A DNA stretch of 22,952 nt from an uncultured Bacillus sp. (GCF_946478885.1 NZ_CAMLDX010000054.1:1-22952), one strand, 5' to 3'. Counted from the first letter of the stretch, positions 9,401-16,911 are shown. Notes: generated by a model from the sequence alone, not told the origin. Numbers and translations: made by a program.

Positions 9401-11000
9401 GGCCCATTTAAAAATTAATGTAACTGACCCAACAAACGATGATCTAAAGGTTTCCTTTTATAAAGGATTTCAGTATAACGCAGCGAATACGGATCAAGGA
9501 AAGGTATTTAAAAACGCGGCCGATACGGAACCGCCAAATGAAATGATCCCAGCAGGGGAGACAGCTCTTGTAAACGAGGAAATCGCTAAAATCTCTGCAT
9601 CTGATGATAAATACTTAGTCACAGATTCTGAAACGCAATTTCCTTATCATCGCTTTGATGTCTCGATCGACAGTTCCATTGATGAATCCGATATCGTAGA
9701 ATTGTTATGGGAAGGCCGTTCATTAGAAGGCAGAAAAGTGTCAATGTATGCTTGGAGCCACGAAAAAAATGAATGGGTCATGCTTGATACGATCATAGCG
9801 GGGAAAGAAGATTTTACCTTGAAGAAAAATGTTCAAGCAGGGGAATTCGTGAAGGACAGTAAGATCAATGTTCTTGTACAAGATGAAATTCCTGTTTCTC
9901 CAGATGATTATGACTATTCATTTGTCTGGATGTCAGATACCCAATATTATTCAGAAAGCTTTCCGTACATTTTTGACCGTCAAACACAATGGATTGTAGA
10001 AAATCAAGAAGCCATGAAGATTAAGTATGTGTTCCATACTGGTGATTTAGTGGATGAAAGTGATAAGGAAGAGCAATGGAATAACGCCGATCAATTTATG
10101 AAAACTCTTGATGATACGAACATTCCAACTGGTGTTTTGGCGGGAAATCATGATGTGGATCACAAAACATCCGATTATACACAATATTATCGTTTCTTCG
10201 GAGAGGATCGCTATAAAGACCGTCCTTATTATGGAGGAACATACAAAAATAACCGCGGCCATTATGATTTAATTTCGGCAAACGGCAATGATTATATCAT
10301 GGTGTATATGGGCTGGGGAGTGGATGATGAATCCATTAACTGGATCAATCAAGTGTTAGCTGAGCATCCAGACCGAAAAGCGATCTTAAGCTTCCATGAA
10401 TATTTGCTTTCAACAGGGACAAGACACCCGCTTGGGGATAAGCTGTATAACCAAGTCGTCGTTCCGAACAAAAATGTGATAGCTGTTTTATCAGGACATT
10501 ATCATGAAGCACAAACCTTAGTCGATTCGATTGATGATGACGGGGATGGAAATCCAGATCGTAAAGTATATCAATTGCTTGCTGACTATCAAGCAGGTCC
10601 TGAAGGCGGCCAAGGATACATGCGTTTGCTTCACTTTGATCAGGATCAAAACCGAATCATTGTTAATACGTATTCTCCATATTTGAACGATTATAATTAC
10701 TATGATAATGACAAGTATCCGGAAAAAGACGAGTTTGTCATTGATTTAAATCTTGAAGCTCAGCAAAAGAGAATCGCTACAGACAACTTTACGGTCAATG
10801 TATACACAGATACACTGATCGGCCAGAAAGAGAACGTGAAAAGCGGGAAAGACGTACAAGTACCGTGGAACCAATTAGAATCAAACCAACGTTATGCCTG
10901 GTATGCCGTAGTCGAAGATAATTACACAGGAAGAACCGTTTCCGACATTTGGACCTTTACCTCAGGTGATGGAAATAGTAGGAAAAATAAGAAGGAGTAG
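6486..11000 (+). CDS. Large secreted metallophosphoesterase with lamin-tail domains
   Basis: A 1504-residue exported protein resembling the YvnB type of Bacillus. A signal peptide (charged MKKKGEMN start, hydrophobic stretch, likely cleavage after VHA at residue 33) is followed by two lamin-tail-like domains (about 74-215 and 362-545), each trailed by an Ig-like segment (about 258-352 and 555-650), further beta-rich linkers with a NTAPVIE Ig-like repeat, and a calcineurin-like phosphoesterase domain with its metal ligands: Asp1151 (SDTQYY), Asp1187 (GDLVD), Asn1221-His1222-Asp1223 (GNHD), His1304, and GHYH (His1338, His1340). A DDDGDGNPD loop nearby could bind calcium. The C-terminus has a short beta-sandwich and a basic tail; no LPXTG anchor or transmembrane end, so it is probably released. 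GTG start chosen because AGGAGG lies 5 nt upstream. Substrate unknown; phosphate scavenging is suggested by the promoter. Confidence 0.88.
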   Translation: MKKKGEMNLLFKYLIFFCLLFIQLTPIAPIVHAEKAGESASPNDSDDKTIQEATNPDAEGINSPSAVQENFNHYPPLLITEISPDSAGSDYYEFFEVYNNTNKPLSLNNYTFSYVYSDGSNADKAFPIPENTVIQPQQALVFWYNSQGKVPADFNTFFNSNLPEEQIVSYKDQFPGFANGGNRGLAIKNKAGQTIVSASYLPGETNNTGKVVQYQYPKTNTEMDKLETVANPSPGTSEPSQVPASPVNLDEIPEDLVAPVIEHTPLTGSEAYTDIVVEANVTDDLSVPYAALYYKKEGDEAFTSLAMNVTAENPAHFTVTIPSMEVDSNVTYYIEASDGKNTSRTEDHQITVSQPNLDFNKVPALLVTEVVPDSANVDGADGYEFIEIYNNSNQPIQFEDYKIQYRYGTDSETDVIWESVPDDFEIPSKGTVVFWIINDKNGTKTVADFNAHYKTNLVENKEIVKIHSAGMANGSTRGILVATNTDMESSVAYYNEESGVDDTNADKGIMYKYPVDGTNQMVKISAGKEAATPGMVSQAQVSAKTVQVPEDTSAPTIADLTGKTEINQKEDLILKTDAKDDQMVKTVALYYKNNEQSEYKKVLLQQDYNGLLYHFTVYSPDLIEKKSIEYYYVVSDGKNTIKTETYKVNITSDQNPDPLRLNVKNEEFLSGKKIVKATSNLEAPEKVKLFIDEKEITDNTFRSLEGESYFAFEVSGVNTFFQNGVTMGDEVLRIFDDWIPQWKTITVPIQPDKLKEGNNIFTIRSGDKATPFPTENGENRDDYSLRNVRLVLTDGTVIQDPDYKDPEKVMAMNDANAAVDFSMNIPAEKMVSKAYKWDTTTAADGEYTIRAEDAVNPGANAKVKVDNTAPVIETNVEKNKEYKGKFTIEAKVNDALAGVETTEIKLDEEVIAVPYETSSAQLSPGSHTLTVSAVDKIGNKTELKVPFSVVDELPAKPELVSPQAGANDQKQTAHLKINVTDPTNDDLKVSFYKGFQYNAANTDQGKVFKNAADTEPPNEMIPAGETALVNEEIAKISASDDKYLVTDSETQFPYHRFDVSIDSSIDESDIVELLWEGRSLEGRKVSMYAWSHEKNEWVMLDTIIAGKEDFTLKKNVQAGEFVKDSKINVLVQDEIPVSPDDYDYSFVWMSDTQYYSESFPYIFDRQTQWIVENQEAMKIKYVFHTGDLVDESDKEEQWNNADQFMKTLDDTNIPTGVLAGNHDVDHKTSDYTQYYRFFGEDRYKDRPYYGGTYKNNRGHYDLISANGNDYIMVYMGWGVDDESINWINQVLAEHPDRKAILSFHEYLLSTGTRHPLGDKLYNQVVVPNKNVIAVLSGHYHEAQTLVDSIDDDGDGNPDRKVYQLLADYQAGPEGGQGYMRLLHFDQDQNRIIVNTYSPYLNDYNYYDNDKYPEKDEFVIDLNLEAQQKRIATDNFTVNVYTDTLIGQKENVKSGKDVQVPWNQLESNQRYAWYAVVEDNYTGRTVSDIWTFTSGDGNSRKNKKE

Positions 11001-11056
11001 TTTTATATTCTATAGTTTTTGAGTATAGTGTGAGGAAATAAAGCAAAGAGGAAGCC

Positions 11057-11210
11057 TGTAAACTGGCACCCGTGTCAAGGACAATATAAAAAAGAGATTA
11101 AGCAACCAAGATATGATTCCTATATTGAATAGGGGTCATCTTCTTTAAATTCCATTGATAACGATAATTGTTATAGTAAACCATGTAATGATTTATTTTT
11201 GTGATTCTTC
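11057..11210 (-). mobile_element. IS3-family remnant (transposase C-terminus)
   Basis: Reverse-strand translation of 11210-11098 gives the last ~37 codons of an IS3/IS150-type OrfB, including YYNNYRYQWNLKKMTPIQYR and a TAA stop. The rest of the transposase is missing. Beyond the stop, ACTGGCACCCGTGTCAAGGA (11070-11089) looks like the terminal inverted repeat region of such an element. It is cut on its inner (right) side. The remaining bases of the gap 11001-11420 show no other feature except the short ORF listed next. Confidence 0.75.
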
Positions 11211-11213
11211 AAA

Positions 11214-11348
11214 ATGAAGGTAGCCTTAGAAATAATAAAAATTTCAAGTATTGAAAATAAAGACATTCGAATAATAGGGCATGATGATCCTGAAAAAATC
11301 ATAAAGGAAGAAGCAGAAGAAAATCAAAAAAGGTTAGAATCTATTTAG
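11214..11348 (+). CDS. Short ORF or gene remnant, unknown
   Basis: A 44-codon frame from ATG to TAG, hydrophilic and charged, ending in KEEAEENQKRLESI, compatible with a helical tail. There is no Shine-Dalgarno sequence before the ATG, and it abuts the IS remnant, so it is more likely the 3' end of a gene cut by the insertion than an intact small gene. I do not recognise it. Confidence 0.3.
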   Translation: MKVALEIIKISSIENKDIRIIGHDDPEKIIKEEAEENQKRLESI

Positions 11349-11420
11349 TTAGTTCCACCTCTAATCAATGGTTAATATATTGTATTGTATCTAAAAACCG
11401 ATTTTGAATGAGGTGGACCG

Positions 11421-11981
11421 ATGTATTTTTTAAAATCAATTTCAGATGATGTTCGATTTGCCCAATTAGAATTTCGTAAACATACAAAATTGAAGAGGCT
11501 TGTTTTAGGAGCCTTTCTCGCCTGTATGGCTGCTGTACTTCAAGCAGCAGGTGACTTTTTACCAGGGATCGGATATTTTATCAGCCCATTTGCCACTCTA
11601 CCCATTCTGATTGGTGCCATGTTTTCCCTTCAGATGGGAGTGATGTCTTATTTTCTTACCATCCTGTTGCTTTTCATTCTGTTACCAAGTGAACTAGCCA
11701 TTTTTCCTTTTACAACAGGGTTGTTAGGGATTGGTATAGGCGCAGCTTTTTCCTTTTTCAAGAAGAGATTAAGCATTATTTCTATTGGTGCTATTCTCTT
11801 GACAATAGGAATCATGAGCCTACTATATGTTTTCCACTTTCCCGTTCTTGGTTCAGCCGTATCCGATTCCTTTTCATTCATTACAGCAGGAAGTATTTTT
11901 ATATTTTCTTTCCTTTATAATTGGTTATGGGTTGAGATGGCATTATTCTTTTTTAATAAATTAAAAACCATTATTACTTAA
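11421..11981 (+). CDS. Multi-pass membrane protein, possibly ECF substrate-binding-like
   Basis: 186 residues with five or six hydrophobic segments after a 25-residue basic cytosolic N-terminus. The pattern GAFLACMAAVLQ, then PFATLPILIGAMF, then a run of helices ending in a glycine-rich TGLLGIGIGAAF, recalls small membrane proteins of the ECF transporter S-component or DUF2232 type, but I cannot name a substrate. ATG preceded by GAGGTGG. It is convergent with the next gene, the two stop codons being directly adjacent with no terminator between. It lies in the segment bracketed by IS3 remnants, so it may be accessory. Function unassigned. Confidence 0.7.
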   Translation: MYFLKSISDDVRFAQLEFRKHTKLKRLVLGAFLACMAAVLQAAGDFLPGIGYFISPFATLPILIGAMFSLQMGVMSYFLTILLLFILLPSELAIFPFTTGLLGIGIGAAFSFFKKRLSIISIGAILLTIGIMSLLYVFHFPVLGSAVSDSFSFITAGSIFIFSFLYNWLWVEMALFFFNKLKTIIT

Positions 11982-13397
11982 TCATGGAACAATTTCAAAA
12001 ACAGTACCTTTGTTAAAATCAGTCACACTCATAGAATCATAAACCCCCAAATACAGTCTGGTTTGATCCAGATTCGTTCCCAAACTAACATAATAAGCTG
12101 ATTGAGACCCAAAATTATAATCGGTTTCAATAACACTAAAATCATTTAGTTTACAATCTGTTCTTACCCTTGTATAAGCTAAAACCCCTTTAACCGGAGT
12201 TTGAGGTTCTTCTTTCCGGGCAAGATCGGTAAACACAACGCTTCCCGTTAAAGCGGGGATTCCTTTCCCCATAAAGGCTTGCACTCCTGTAAGTGCAGTT
12301 CCCCCAAACTTATCGGGTCGGGGATCTTTATGGAAATAACTAATTAAAGGCTGAATCCGCCTCACTGAAGTTTTAATTGCTTCATTGTAATAAGCAATTG
12401 TTTTCTCATCTAAAGTCGGATTTGCAGAGCAGCCTCTTACAATCGAAGCAGGAAAAGCACCTTCCCACCCTCTCCAACCAAAGTTAATAAATCCTTCTTG
12501 GTCATGTTCGGTGTTTCTTAAAGAAGCTTGAATAAGCTGAGTAACCGGTATTGGTTTATAATGAACGAATGAAAAAATCGACTCTACCAAATTCTGACCG
12601 ACATTTCCAACGTATTTAATATACTGATTATAATACCTTTGAAATGAAATTCCTTGTATATTACGAACCCCTTTGGAAATTACCGTAAGTGTTTCCTGAA
12701 TAGGTACGGGAAGTTCATTAAATCGTGTGACTACGGGTGGATTATAGATAGATGTATTAATATCTACATCAATCTCAATTATTTTACCTGATATCTCCAT
12801 ATTATCCTGGCTTAAATTAAATGGATCATAGCCTGATCCACCATCTCCGGTTGTTAATACAAGTTTTCCTGTTTCAGGTGAAAAGTTTAAGCTATTGACA
12901 CCATTATGATTAAAAAATGGTCTTCTTAAGTTAAGTAATGTCCGTCGTTTTTGAGGTTGACCATTCGATTGTATAATCCATTCTTCAATTGTATCAATAT
13001 GATCATATTGAGTTTCTCTATTTATCCACCTTAAGTTTAAAGTATTGGGATCACACGGGTTAGGCTCAAAAGGTTCAGGAAGGGCACCCGGACCTTGTGT
13101 TCCAGCTACTGAATAATGAAGATAAAACAGACCGTTATAATAAAATTTGGGATGAAATGCAAGCCCTAGCAATCCACGTTCATCATATCCACCACCAGAA
13201 ATACCTAGTTTTATGATTCGCGAGCGAATATCTAAAAAAGTCCTGATAACTCCATTTCCTATGTAAAAGATCTCTCCTGCCTGGGTTGCGATAAATAATC
13301 TTTTAATTGAGTCACCCGGAAGTATAGTTGTTTTCAAAACAGTGGGTAAATTTATCTTACTTACAATGGGCCGTAATCTAACCTTAACTTTTATCAA
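11982..13397 (-). CDS. PQQ-type glucose/sorbosone dehydrogenase-like beta-propeller protein
   Basis: 471 residues, matching the GSDH family (soluble aldose dehydrogenases such as YliI, and HHIP-like proteins). Recognisable signatures: RLFIATQAGEIF, GLLGLAFHPKFYYNGLFYLHY (residues 76 on, in two parts of one motif), the catalytic-type His164 in FFNHNG, and GDGGSGYDP (184-192) followed by GKIIEIDVD. Such enzymes oxidise sugars with PQQ, usually outside the membrane, yet no signal peptide is visible; the frame begins at a TTG directly after in-frame stops, with AAGGAG 11 nt upstream. No PQQ synthesis genes are in the window. Activity could instead be lost or use another ligand. Position between IS relics and an AT-rich sequence suggest acquisition by transfer. 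Confidence 0.8.
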   Translation of the reverse strand: MIKVKVRLRPIVSKINLPTVLKTTILPGDSIKRLFIATQAGEIFYIGNGVIRTFLDIRSRIIKLGISGGGYDERGLLGLAFHPKFYYNGLFYLHYSVAGTQGPGALPEPFEPNPCDPNTLNLRWINRETQYDHIDTIEEWIIQSNGQPQKRRTLLNLRRPFFNHNGVNSLNFSPETGKLVLTTGDGGSGYDPFNLSQDNMEISGKIIEIDVDINTSIYNPPVVTRFNELPVPIQETLTVISKGVRNIQGISFQRYYNQYIKYVGNVGQNLVESIFSFVHYKPIPVTQLIQASLRNTEHDQEGFINFGWRGWEGAFPASIVRGCSANPTLDEKTIAYYNEAIKTSVRRIQPLISYFHKDPRPDKFGGTALTGVQAFMGKGIPALTGSVVFTDLARKEEPQTPVKGVLAYTRVRTDCKLNDFSVIETDYNFGSQSAYYVSLGTNLDQTRLYLGVYDSMSVTDFNKGTVFEIVP

Positions 13398-13541
13398 CTA
13401 ACTTTACACTCCTTCTTATTGTTTTCTTTTATAAAAATATGGTTAGATCTGTTCTGTTAGTACCAAATTAGTGTCGGGGAATCTGCTAAAGGATTGCACC
13501 ATTTTTTAGTGAACTTAACGAGAGGGTTTAAGTGAAAAAAT

Positions 13542-13889
13542 ATGATAGGCAGCATGAGCCGAAAGGGAAACTGTTACGATAATGCTTGTATTGAATCCTT
13601 TCACGGTATTCTTAAACGTGAACTCGTTTATCAAACGAAGTATAAAACGAGAGAAGACACGATGAAATCGTTATTTGAGTACGTGGAGTGTTTCTACAAT
13701 TCCAAGCGGATCCATTTAACTTTGGGGTACCATACGCCGTATGAATTTGAGCGAATGTATGCAAATCCTGCAGCATGAATTTACTTTTATAAAAAAGGTC
13801 AAATCACTCTTTATTTAATCTTTTTTATAAAGGTCACCAAGCGAAAGCGCGGTAGCAAAATCTGTGTCTATTTTCTTGACATAGTATCA
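13542..13889 (+). mobile_element. IS3-family remnant with OrfB C-terminal fragment
   Basis: Codons 13542-13778 (78 aa) are the end of an IS3-group OrfB: MSRKGNCYDNACIESFHGIL carries the catalytic glutamate of the DDE triad, followed by LFEYVECFYNSKRIHLTLGY. The two catalytic aspartates upstream are gone, so it is non-functional. After the stop, GTGTCTATTTTCTTGACATA (13864-13883) resembles the right terminal repeat of such elements. The apparent ATG start is an artefact of truncation. Sequence is unlike the left remnant at 11057-11210, so they derive from different elements. Confidence 0.85.
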
Positions 13890-14160
13890 ATTATGCATTT
13901 GCCGGGGAAGAATACGTGACCGCCGAGTTTACCTGGGCAAATCAAGTTTAGTAGTATTACGTTTTTAAAAGCAGATCTGGAAATCATCAACAACTGGATT
14001 TTCTAAAACGGCACACCTCTTCCGGCCAATTTGTCCAACTCGATCAATTGAGTCGATTCGCGCGGATGTCAAAAGACAAATAGAGTTAAAGGGGCAGTTC
14101 GAAAAGTGGAAATCCCCTAAAATATAATCATCAAGAATGTTGATATATCAAGGTTTTGGT
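13890..14160. other. Unassigned intergenic remnant sequence
   Basis: No intact gene. Short peptide-like stretches appear in different plus-strand frames, for example EEYVTAEFTWANQV and, ending at a TAA near 14132, RADVKRQIELKGQFEKW. They look like pieces of one or more decayed genes, but I could not identify a family. Confidence 0.35.
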
Positions 14161-14167
14161 ACATGAA

Positions 14168-14207
14168 AGGGGCATCCAGAAGTCGATATGCGACTTTCTG
14201 GACAGCC
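14168..14207 (-). terminator. Terminator-like hairpin after the tetR gene
   Basis: An imperfect stem pairs GGGGCATCCAGAAGTCG with CGACTTTCTGGACAGCCC around ATATG. It sits just past the stop of the TetR gene. The T run is short on the minus strand (CCCCTTTC) and TTTT on the plus strand. The arm GGGCTGTCC recurs elsewhere in the window (see findings). Confidence 0.55.
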
Positions 14208-14220
14208 CGTTTTCTGGAGT

Positions 14221-14814
14221 TTAATTCCGGCAAAGAGAGAGCAGGTGAGCTTTCAGCGTATGAATCATTTTCTCATAGGTAAAGAGCCGAGGATGAAGCA
14301 AATGATGCATCGCCATTCCATCAACTAAGGTATGCAGCCTGTCTGTCTCTGCATCCCGATCAAACTCCTTTTTGACAAGACCAAGAGATTCCAGAGAATG
14401 GATAATCCGAGTCATACCCTCATGCATCTCGCGGTAAACCTGTTCACTTAACGTCTTCAGGTTTGCATCAACAAGGGTTTTCGCACTAAAAACAAACCAC
14501 ACCTCCATTTCGATTCTGCGTTCCTCATCGACAGGCAGCAGCTCACAAATGATTTCCATGACTGCCTCGAGAGGCGGTCCATTGTACGTTTTGCCTTCAA
14601 TGCGTTCATGTACGCGCCGTGAGACAAGCTCCATGGAATACTGCAGCAATTCGGAATGCGACGGAAAATAGTGCCGTAAAGAACCGGGGGATAGCCCGGC
14701 CTCGCTCGCGATTTTTCGAACGGTCGCATTCTCCAGCCCCTCCTCAACAATGACCCTCCATACCGCTTCTGCAATTTGATTTTTTCGTTTATCATGATCC
14801 ACTAGTTTTGGCAT
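14221..14814 (-). CDS. TetR-family transcriptional regulator (PksA/BetI-like)
   Basis: 197 residues. The N-terminal helix-turn-helix domain (about 11-57) includes ATVRKIASEAGLSPGSLRHY, typical of the PksA/BetI branch of TetR regulators; the C-terminal ligand-binding part is helical (EVWFVFSAK, then HTLVDGMAMHHLLHP). In B. subtilis the similar PksA gene lies next to ymcC, and here the neighbour across the divergent promoter is a YmcC-like membrane protein. The two operator-like repeats between them make repression of that gene, and of itself, the natural inference. ATG start at 14814; the upstream 10 nt show no strong Shine-Dalgarno sequence. Inducer unknown. Confidence 0.9.
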   Translation of the reverse strand: MPKLVDHDKRKNQIAEAVWRVIVEEGLENATVRKIASEAGLSPGSLRHYFPSHSELLQYSMELVSRRVHERIEGKTYNGPPLEAVMEIICELLPVDEERRIEMEVWFVFSAKTLVDANLKTLSEQVYREMHEGMTRIIHSLESLGLVKKEFDRDAETDRLHTLVDGMAMHHLLHPRLFTYEKMIHTLKAHLLSLCRN

Positions 14815-14823
14815 ACAATTATT

Positions 14824-14841
14824 TTAACACACTTGTATTAA
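14824..14841. promoter_or_regulatory. TetR-type operator O1
   Basis: TTAACACACTTGTATTAA, an imperfect palindrome (14 of 18 positions symmetric). It overlaps the -35 box of the membrane-protein gene and lies 10 bp from the tetR start codon. Differs from O2 at one base. Confidence 0.7.
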
Positions 14842-14861
14842 AAAGAAAAACCTGCTATGAT
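14833..14861 (+). promoter_or_regulatory. Promoter of the YmcC-like gene
   Basis: TTGTAT (14833-14838), 17-nt spacer, TATGAT (14856-14861). Operator O1 covers the -35 and O2 covers the expected start site, a classical arrangement for repression. Confidence 0.65.
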
Positions 14862-14865
14862 TTAT

Positions 14866-14883
14866 TTAACACAGTTGTATTAA
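14866..14883. promoter_or_regulatory. TetR-type operator O2
   Basis: TTAACACAGTTGTATTAA, identical to O1 except for the central base, and 42 bp away start-to-start, i.e. four helical turns, so two repressor dimers could sit on the same face of the DNA. Confidence 0.7.
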
Positions 14884-14898
14884 AAAGGAGATGCCGCT

Positions 14899-15444
14899 TT
14901 GATCGGTTGGTTGATTATTGCGTGTGAAATTGGATTCTGGGTGTTCGTAATATCCGGCTTGCTGTTTCGCTATGTGTTCAAGAAAAAGACTGCTGGGTCG
15001 ATTTTGCTCATTTGTACCCCAATCGTTGATTTGATCCTGCTGCTTGCCACAGTTTTTGATTTGAAAAATGGGGCGGTGGCGACAACGGTACACGGGGTTT
15101 CCGCTATCTATCTCGCGGCGAGTGTCGTATACGGCCACCGGATGATTCAATGGGCGGATAAGCATTTCGCCTACCGCTTTGCTAAGGGGGAAAAACCGGC
15201 AAAAAGGAAAACGTTTGGAAAGGAACGCGCAAAGCAGGAGCGGGAGGGATGGTATCTTCATGGATTGACCTGGTTCATTGGCTGCCCCCTGTTAGGAGCA
15301 ATTATTTTCTATATCGATAACTCATCTCAGACGGCCGCCCTGTATCAGATTATGCTGACCTGGTCCTGGGTTTTGTTCATTGATTTTTTGATTAGCTTCA
15401 GCTATACGCTTTTTCCGAAAAAGGAATTGCAGAAAAAGCCCTGA
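14899..15444 (+). CDS. YmcC-like integral membrane protein
   Basis: 181 residues with about five transmembrane segments: two or three in the N-terminal third, a conserved-looking HGVSAIYLAASVVYGHRMIQ segment, a long basic cytosolic loop (about 95-125, rich in Lys/Arg), and two C-terminal helices. Similar in layout to B. subtilis YmcC, which is next to pksA there. TTG start chosen because AAAGGAG is 8 nt upstream. Expression should be controlled by the divergent TetR regulator through the two operators. Molecular function is unknown for this family; the pairing with a TetR regulator suggests response to a small molecule. Confidence 0.75.
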   Translation: MIGWLIIACEIGFWVFVISGLLFRYVFKKKTAGSILLICTPIVDLILLLATVFDLKNGAVATTVHGVSAIYLAASVVYGHRMIQWADKHFAYRFAKGEKPAKRKTFGKERAKQEREGWYLHGLTWFIGCPLLGAIIFYIDNSSQTAALYQIMLTWSWVLFIDFLISFSYTLFPKKELQKKP

Positions 15445-15457
15445 TATTCTGCAATAG

Positions 15458-15607
15458 GGTCTGGATCGCTTTCGGATTATCGTGGGAAGGGAAGGATGTT
15501 CCGTTCATGTTTCTCTAAGAGCGGGGATCCTCTGTACCCTGATTCTGCTGTCTGCTGCCACGATCTTTTTTTCAAAAAGAAACAGGTATTCGATGTATGA
15601 TCATTAA
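15458..15607 (+). pseudogene. Possible relic of a FecCD-type permease
   Basis: A 50-codon open stretch with no start signal reads FRIIVGREGCSVHVSLRAGI then a hydrophobic run LCTLILLSAATIFFS, ending at TAA. The order basic/RxxxG/beta-like/SLR/hydrophobic helix recalls the N-terminus of siderophore ABC permeases (FecCD family). It is short, lacks the rest of the permease and may be a chance resemblance. Confidence 0.3.
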
Positions 15608-15624
15608 AACTAGGTTATAAAGGA

Positions 15625-15666
15625 AAAGAGCTTAGAGATATTCTAGGCTCTTTCGGCTATTTTTTG
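15625..15666. terminator. Bidirectional terminator between convergent genes
   Basis: AAAGAGCTTAGA and TCTAGGCTCTTT form a 12-bp stem (one T-G pair) with loop GATAT; TTTTTT follows after a few bases on the plus strand and a poly-A precedes for the minus strand. It serves the YmcC-like gene and the MFS gene. Confidence 0.75.
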
Positions 15667-15691
15667 AAAAAAGCATTGTGCAGCGCCTTCT

Positions 15692-16879
15692 TCATTCATG
15701 TATGTTCGTCAAATCCTCTGCTGCTACTTTGCTATGTGAGGCATAAATAAAATACAGAACAAGAGCGGCAATCGATAAAATCATGCCTGATATATAAGGG
15801 AGATCGATGGAGATGCCGTAAAGCGCCCCACCGATGGGAGGGCCGGCAATTCTCCCCAGGGAATCGAAGGAAGATAGTAACCCGGTTACACTTCCATGTC
15901 CGGCAGACACTGTTTTTGTTAATAAAGCGGAGACAGCAGGACGGATGACTCCGTTTCCAATACCGAAGATAGCCAAATAAATTGCGGCAGTGGCAAAGCT
16001 GTCTACAAGTAAGATCAGACCGAAGCCAATTGCCGAAATGACGATTCCCGCTTTAATGACCATCCCATCGCCAAATCTTCTGGCGGCTTTTCCCATCACA
16101 CCGCCCTGGATAAAAGCGCTGGCAAGCCCCATAATCATAAAGATATATCCAAGCTGTACCGTGTCCATGCCTGCCTTTTCGGCAACAAAATAGGCAAAGG
16201 TCGTTTCCAAGCCTGCAAGGGACACAGAGACAAACAACTGCAATATAAACAGGATCGATTGCTCCCCCTTAAAGCCTTGCCATATTGATGACTTTTCCCG
16301 TTCGGTCTGTCCTCTGTTCTCCTTGACCAGCGATTCTTTTAGAAAAATCAGAACGAGGAGAAAGGTGAATAGGGCAAATCCTCCTGCAACATAAAAAGGA
16401 ATGTCCAAGCTGATTTTCGAGAAAATACCGCCGATTGCCGGTCCGAAGACAAACCCTAATCCAGTGGCTGCACCAATAATCCCCATTCCTTTACTGCGGT
16501 TGGCGGGGGTTGTAATATCGGCGACATATGCCATGGCAGTCGGCATATTGGCTGCCGATAGAGTTCCACCGATTACCCGTGCCACAAACAGCATGGCAAG
16601 TGAGTCAGCTGCGCCTGTAAGAAAAAAGGAAAAGGCCAGCCCAACGATTCCCGTCATAATAACTGGTTTTCGACCGATGCGATCAGACACCCATCCCCAC
16701 ATTGGGGCAAATATAAGCTGCATGAGCGAGTATGCTGCCATGAGATAACCTAGTTGAGTGGGAGAGGCACCAATATTCTCTGCGTAAAAGGGCAGAACTG
16801 GGATTATGATGCCAAAACCGGCCATGACCAAAAACATAATTGCAAACAGTATAGGTAAGGCCTTTTTCGTATCGATCAT
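15692..16879 (-). CDS. MFS drug-efflux-type transporter (DHA1 family)
   Basis: 395-residue proton antiporter with twelve predicted membrane helices. Motif A in loop 2-3 reads GWVSDRIGRKPVIMTG, motif B GGTLSAANMPTAMAY contains the helix-4 region R-I-G-G, and antiporter motif C in helix 5 reads GLGFVFGPAIGG, together placing it with NorA/Blt-like 12-TM multidrug or tetracycline-type exporters. The frame extends to a GTG three codons upstream, but I use the ATG at 16879 because GGAG lies 8 nt before it and overlaps the GTG. A sigma-A promoter lies just upstream and the gene ends at a strong terminator, so it is monocistronic. Substrate cannot be told from sequence. Confidence 0.88.
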   Translation of the reverse strand: MIDTKKALPILFAIMFLVMAGFGIIIPVLPFYAENIGASPTQLGYLMAAYSLMQLIFAPMWGWVSDRIGRKPVIMTGIVGLAFSFFLTGAADSLAMLFVARVIGGTLSAANMPTAMAYVADITTPANRSKGMGIIGAATGLGFVFGPAIGGIFSKISLDIPFYVAGGFALFTFLLVLIFLKESLVKENRGQTEREKSSIWQGFKGEQSILFILQLFVSVSLAGLETTFAYFVAEKAGMDTVQLGYIFMIMGLASAFIQGGVMGKAARRFGDGMVIKAGIVISAIGFGLILLVDSFATAAIYLAIFGIGNGVIRPAVSALLTKTVSAGHGSVTGLLSSFDSLGRIAGPPIGGALYGISIDLPYISGMILSIAALVLYFIYASHSKVAAEDLTNIHE

Positions 16880-16911
16880 TAGATTCACTCCATTTCCCAG
16901 TTACTACAATG

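Noticed and set aside
11057..13889. Composite transposon carrying the GSDH gene
   Set aside because: The two flanking transposase tails belong to different IS3-type elements and both are truncated, so they could not have moved the segment together.
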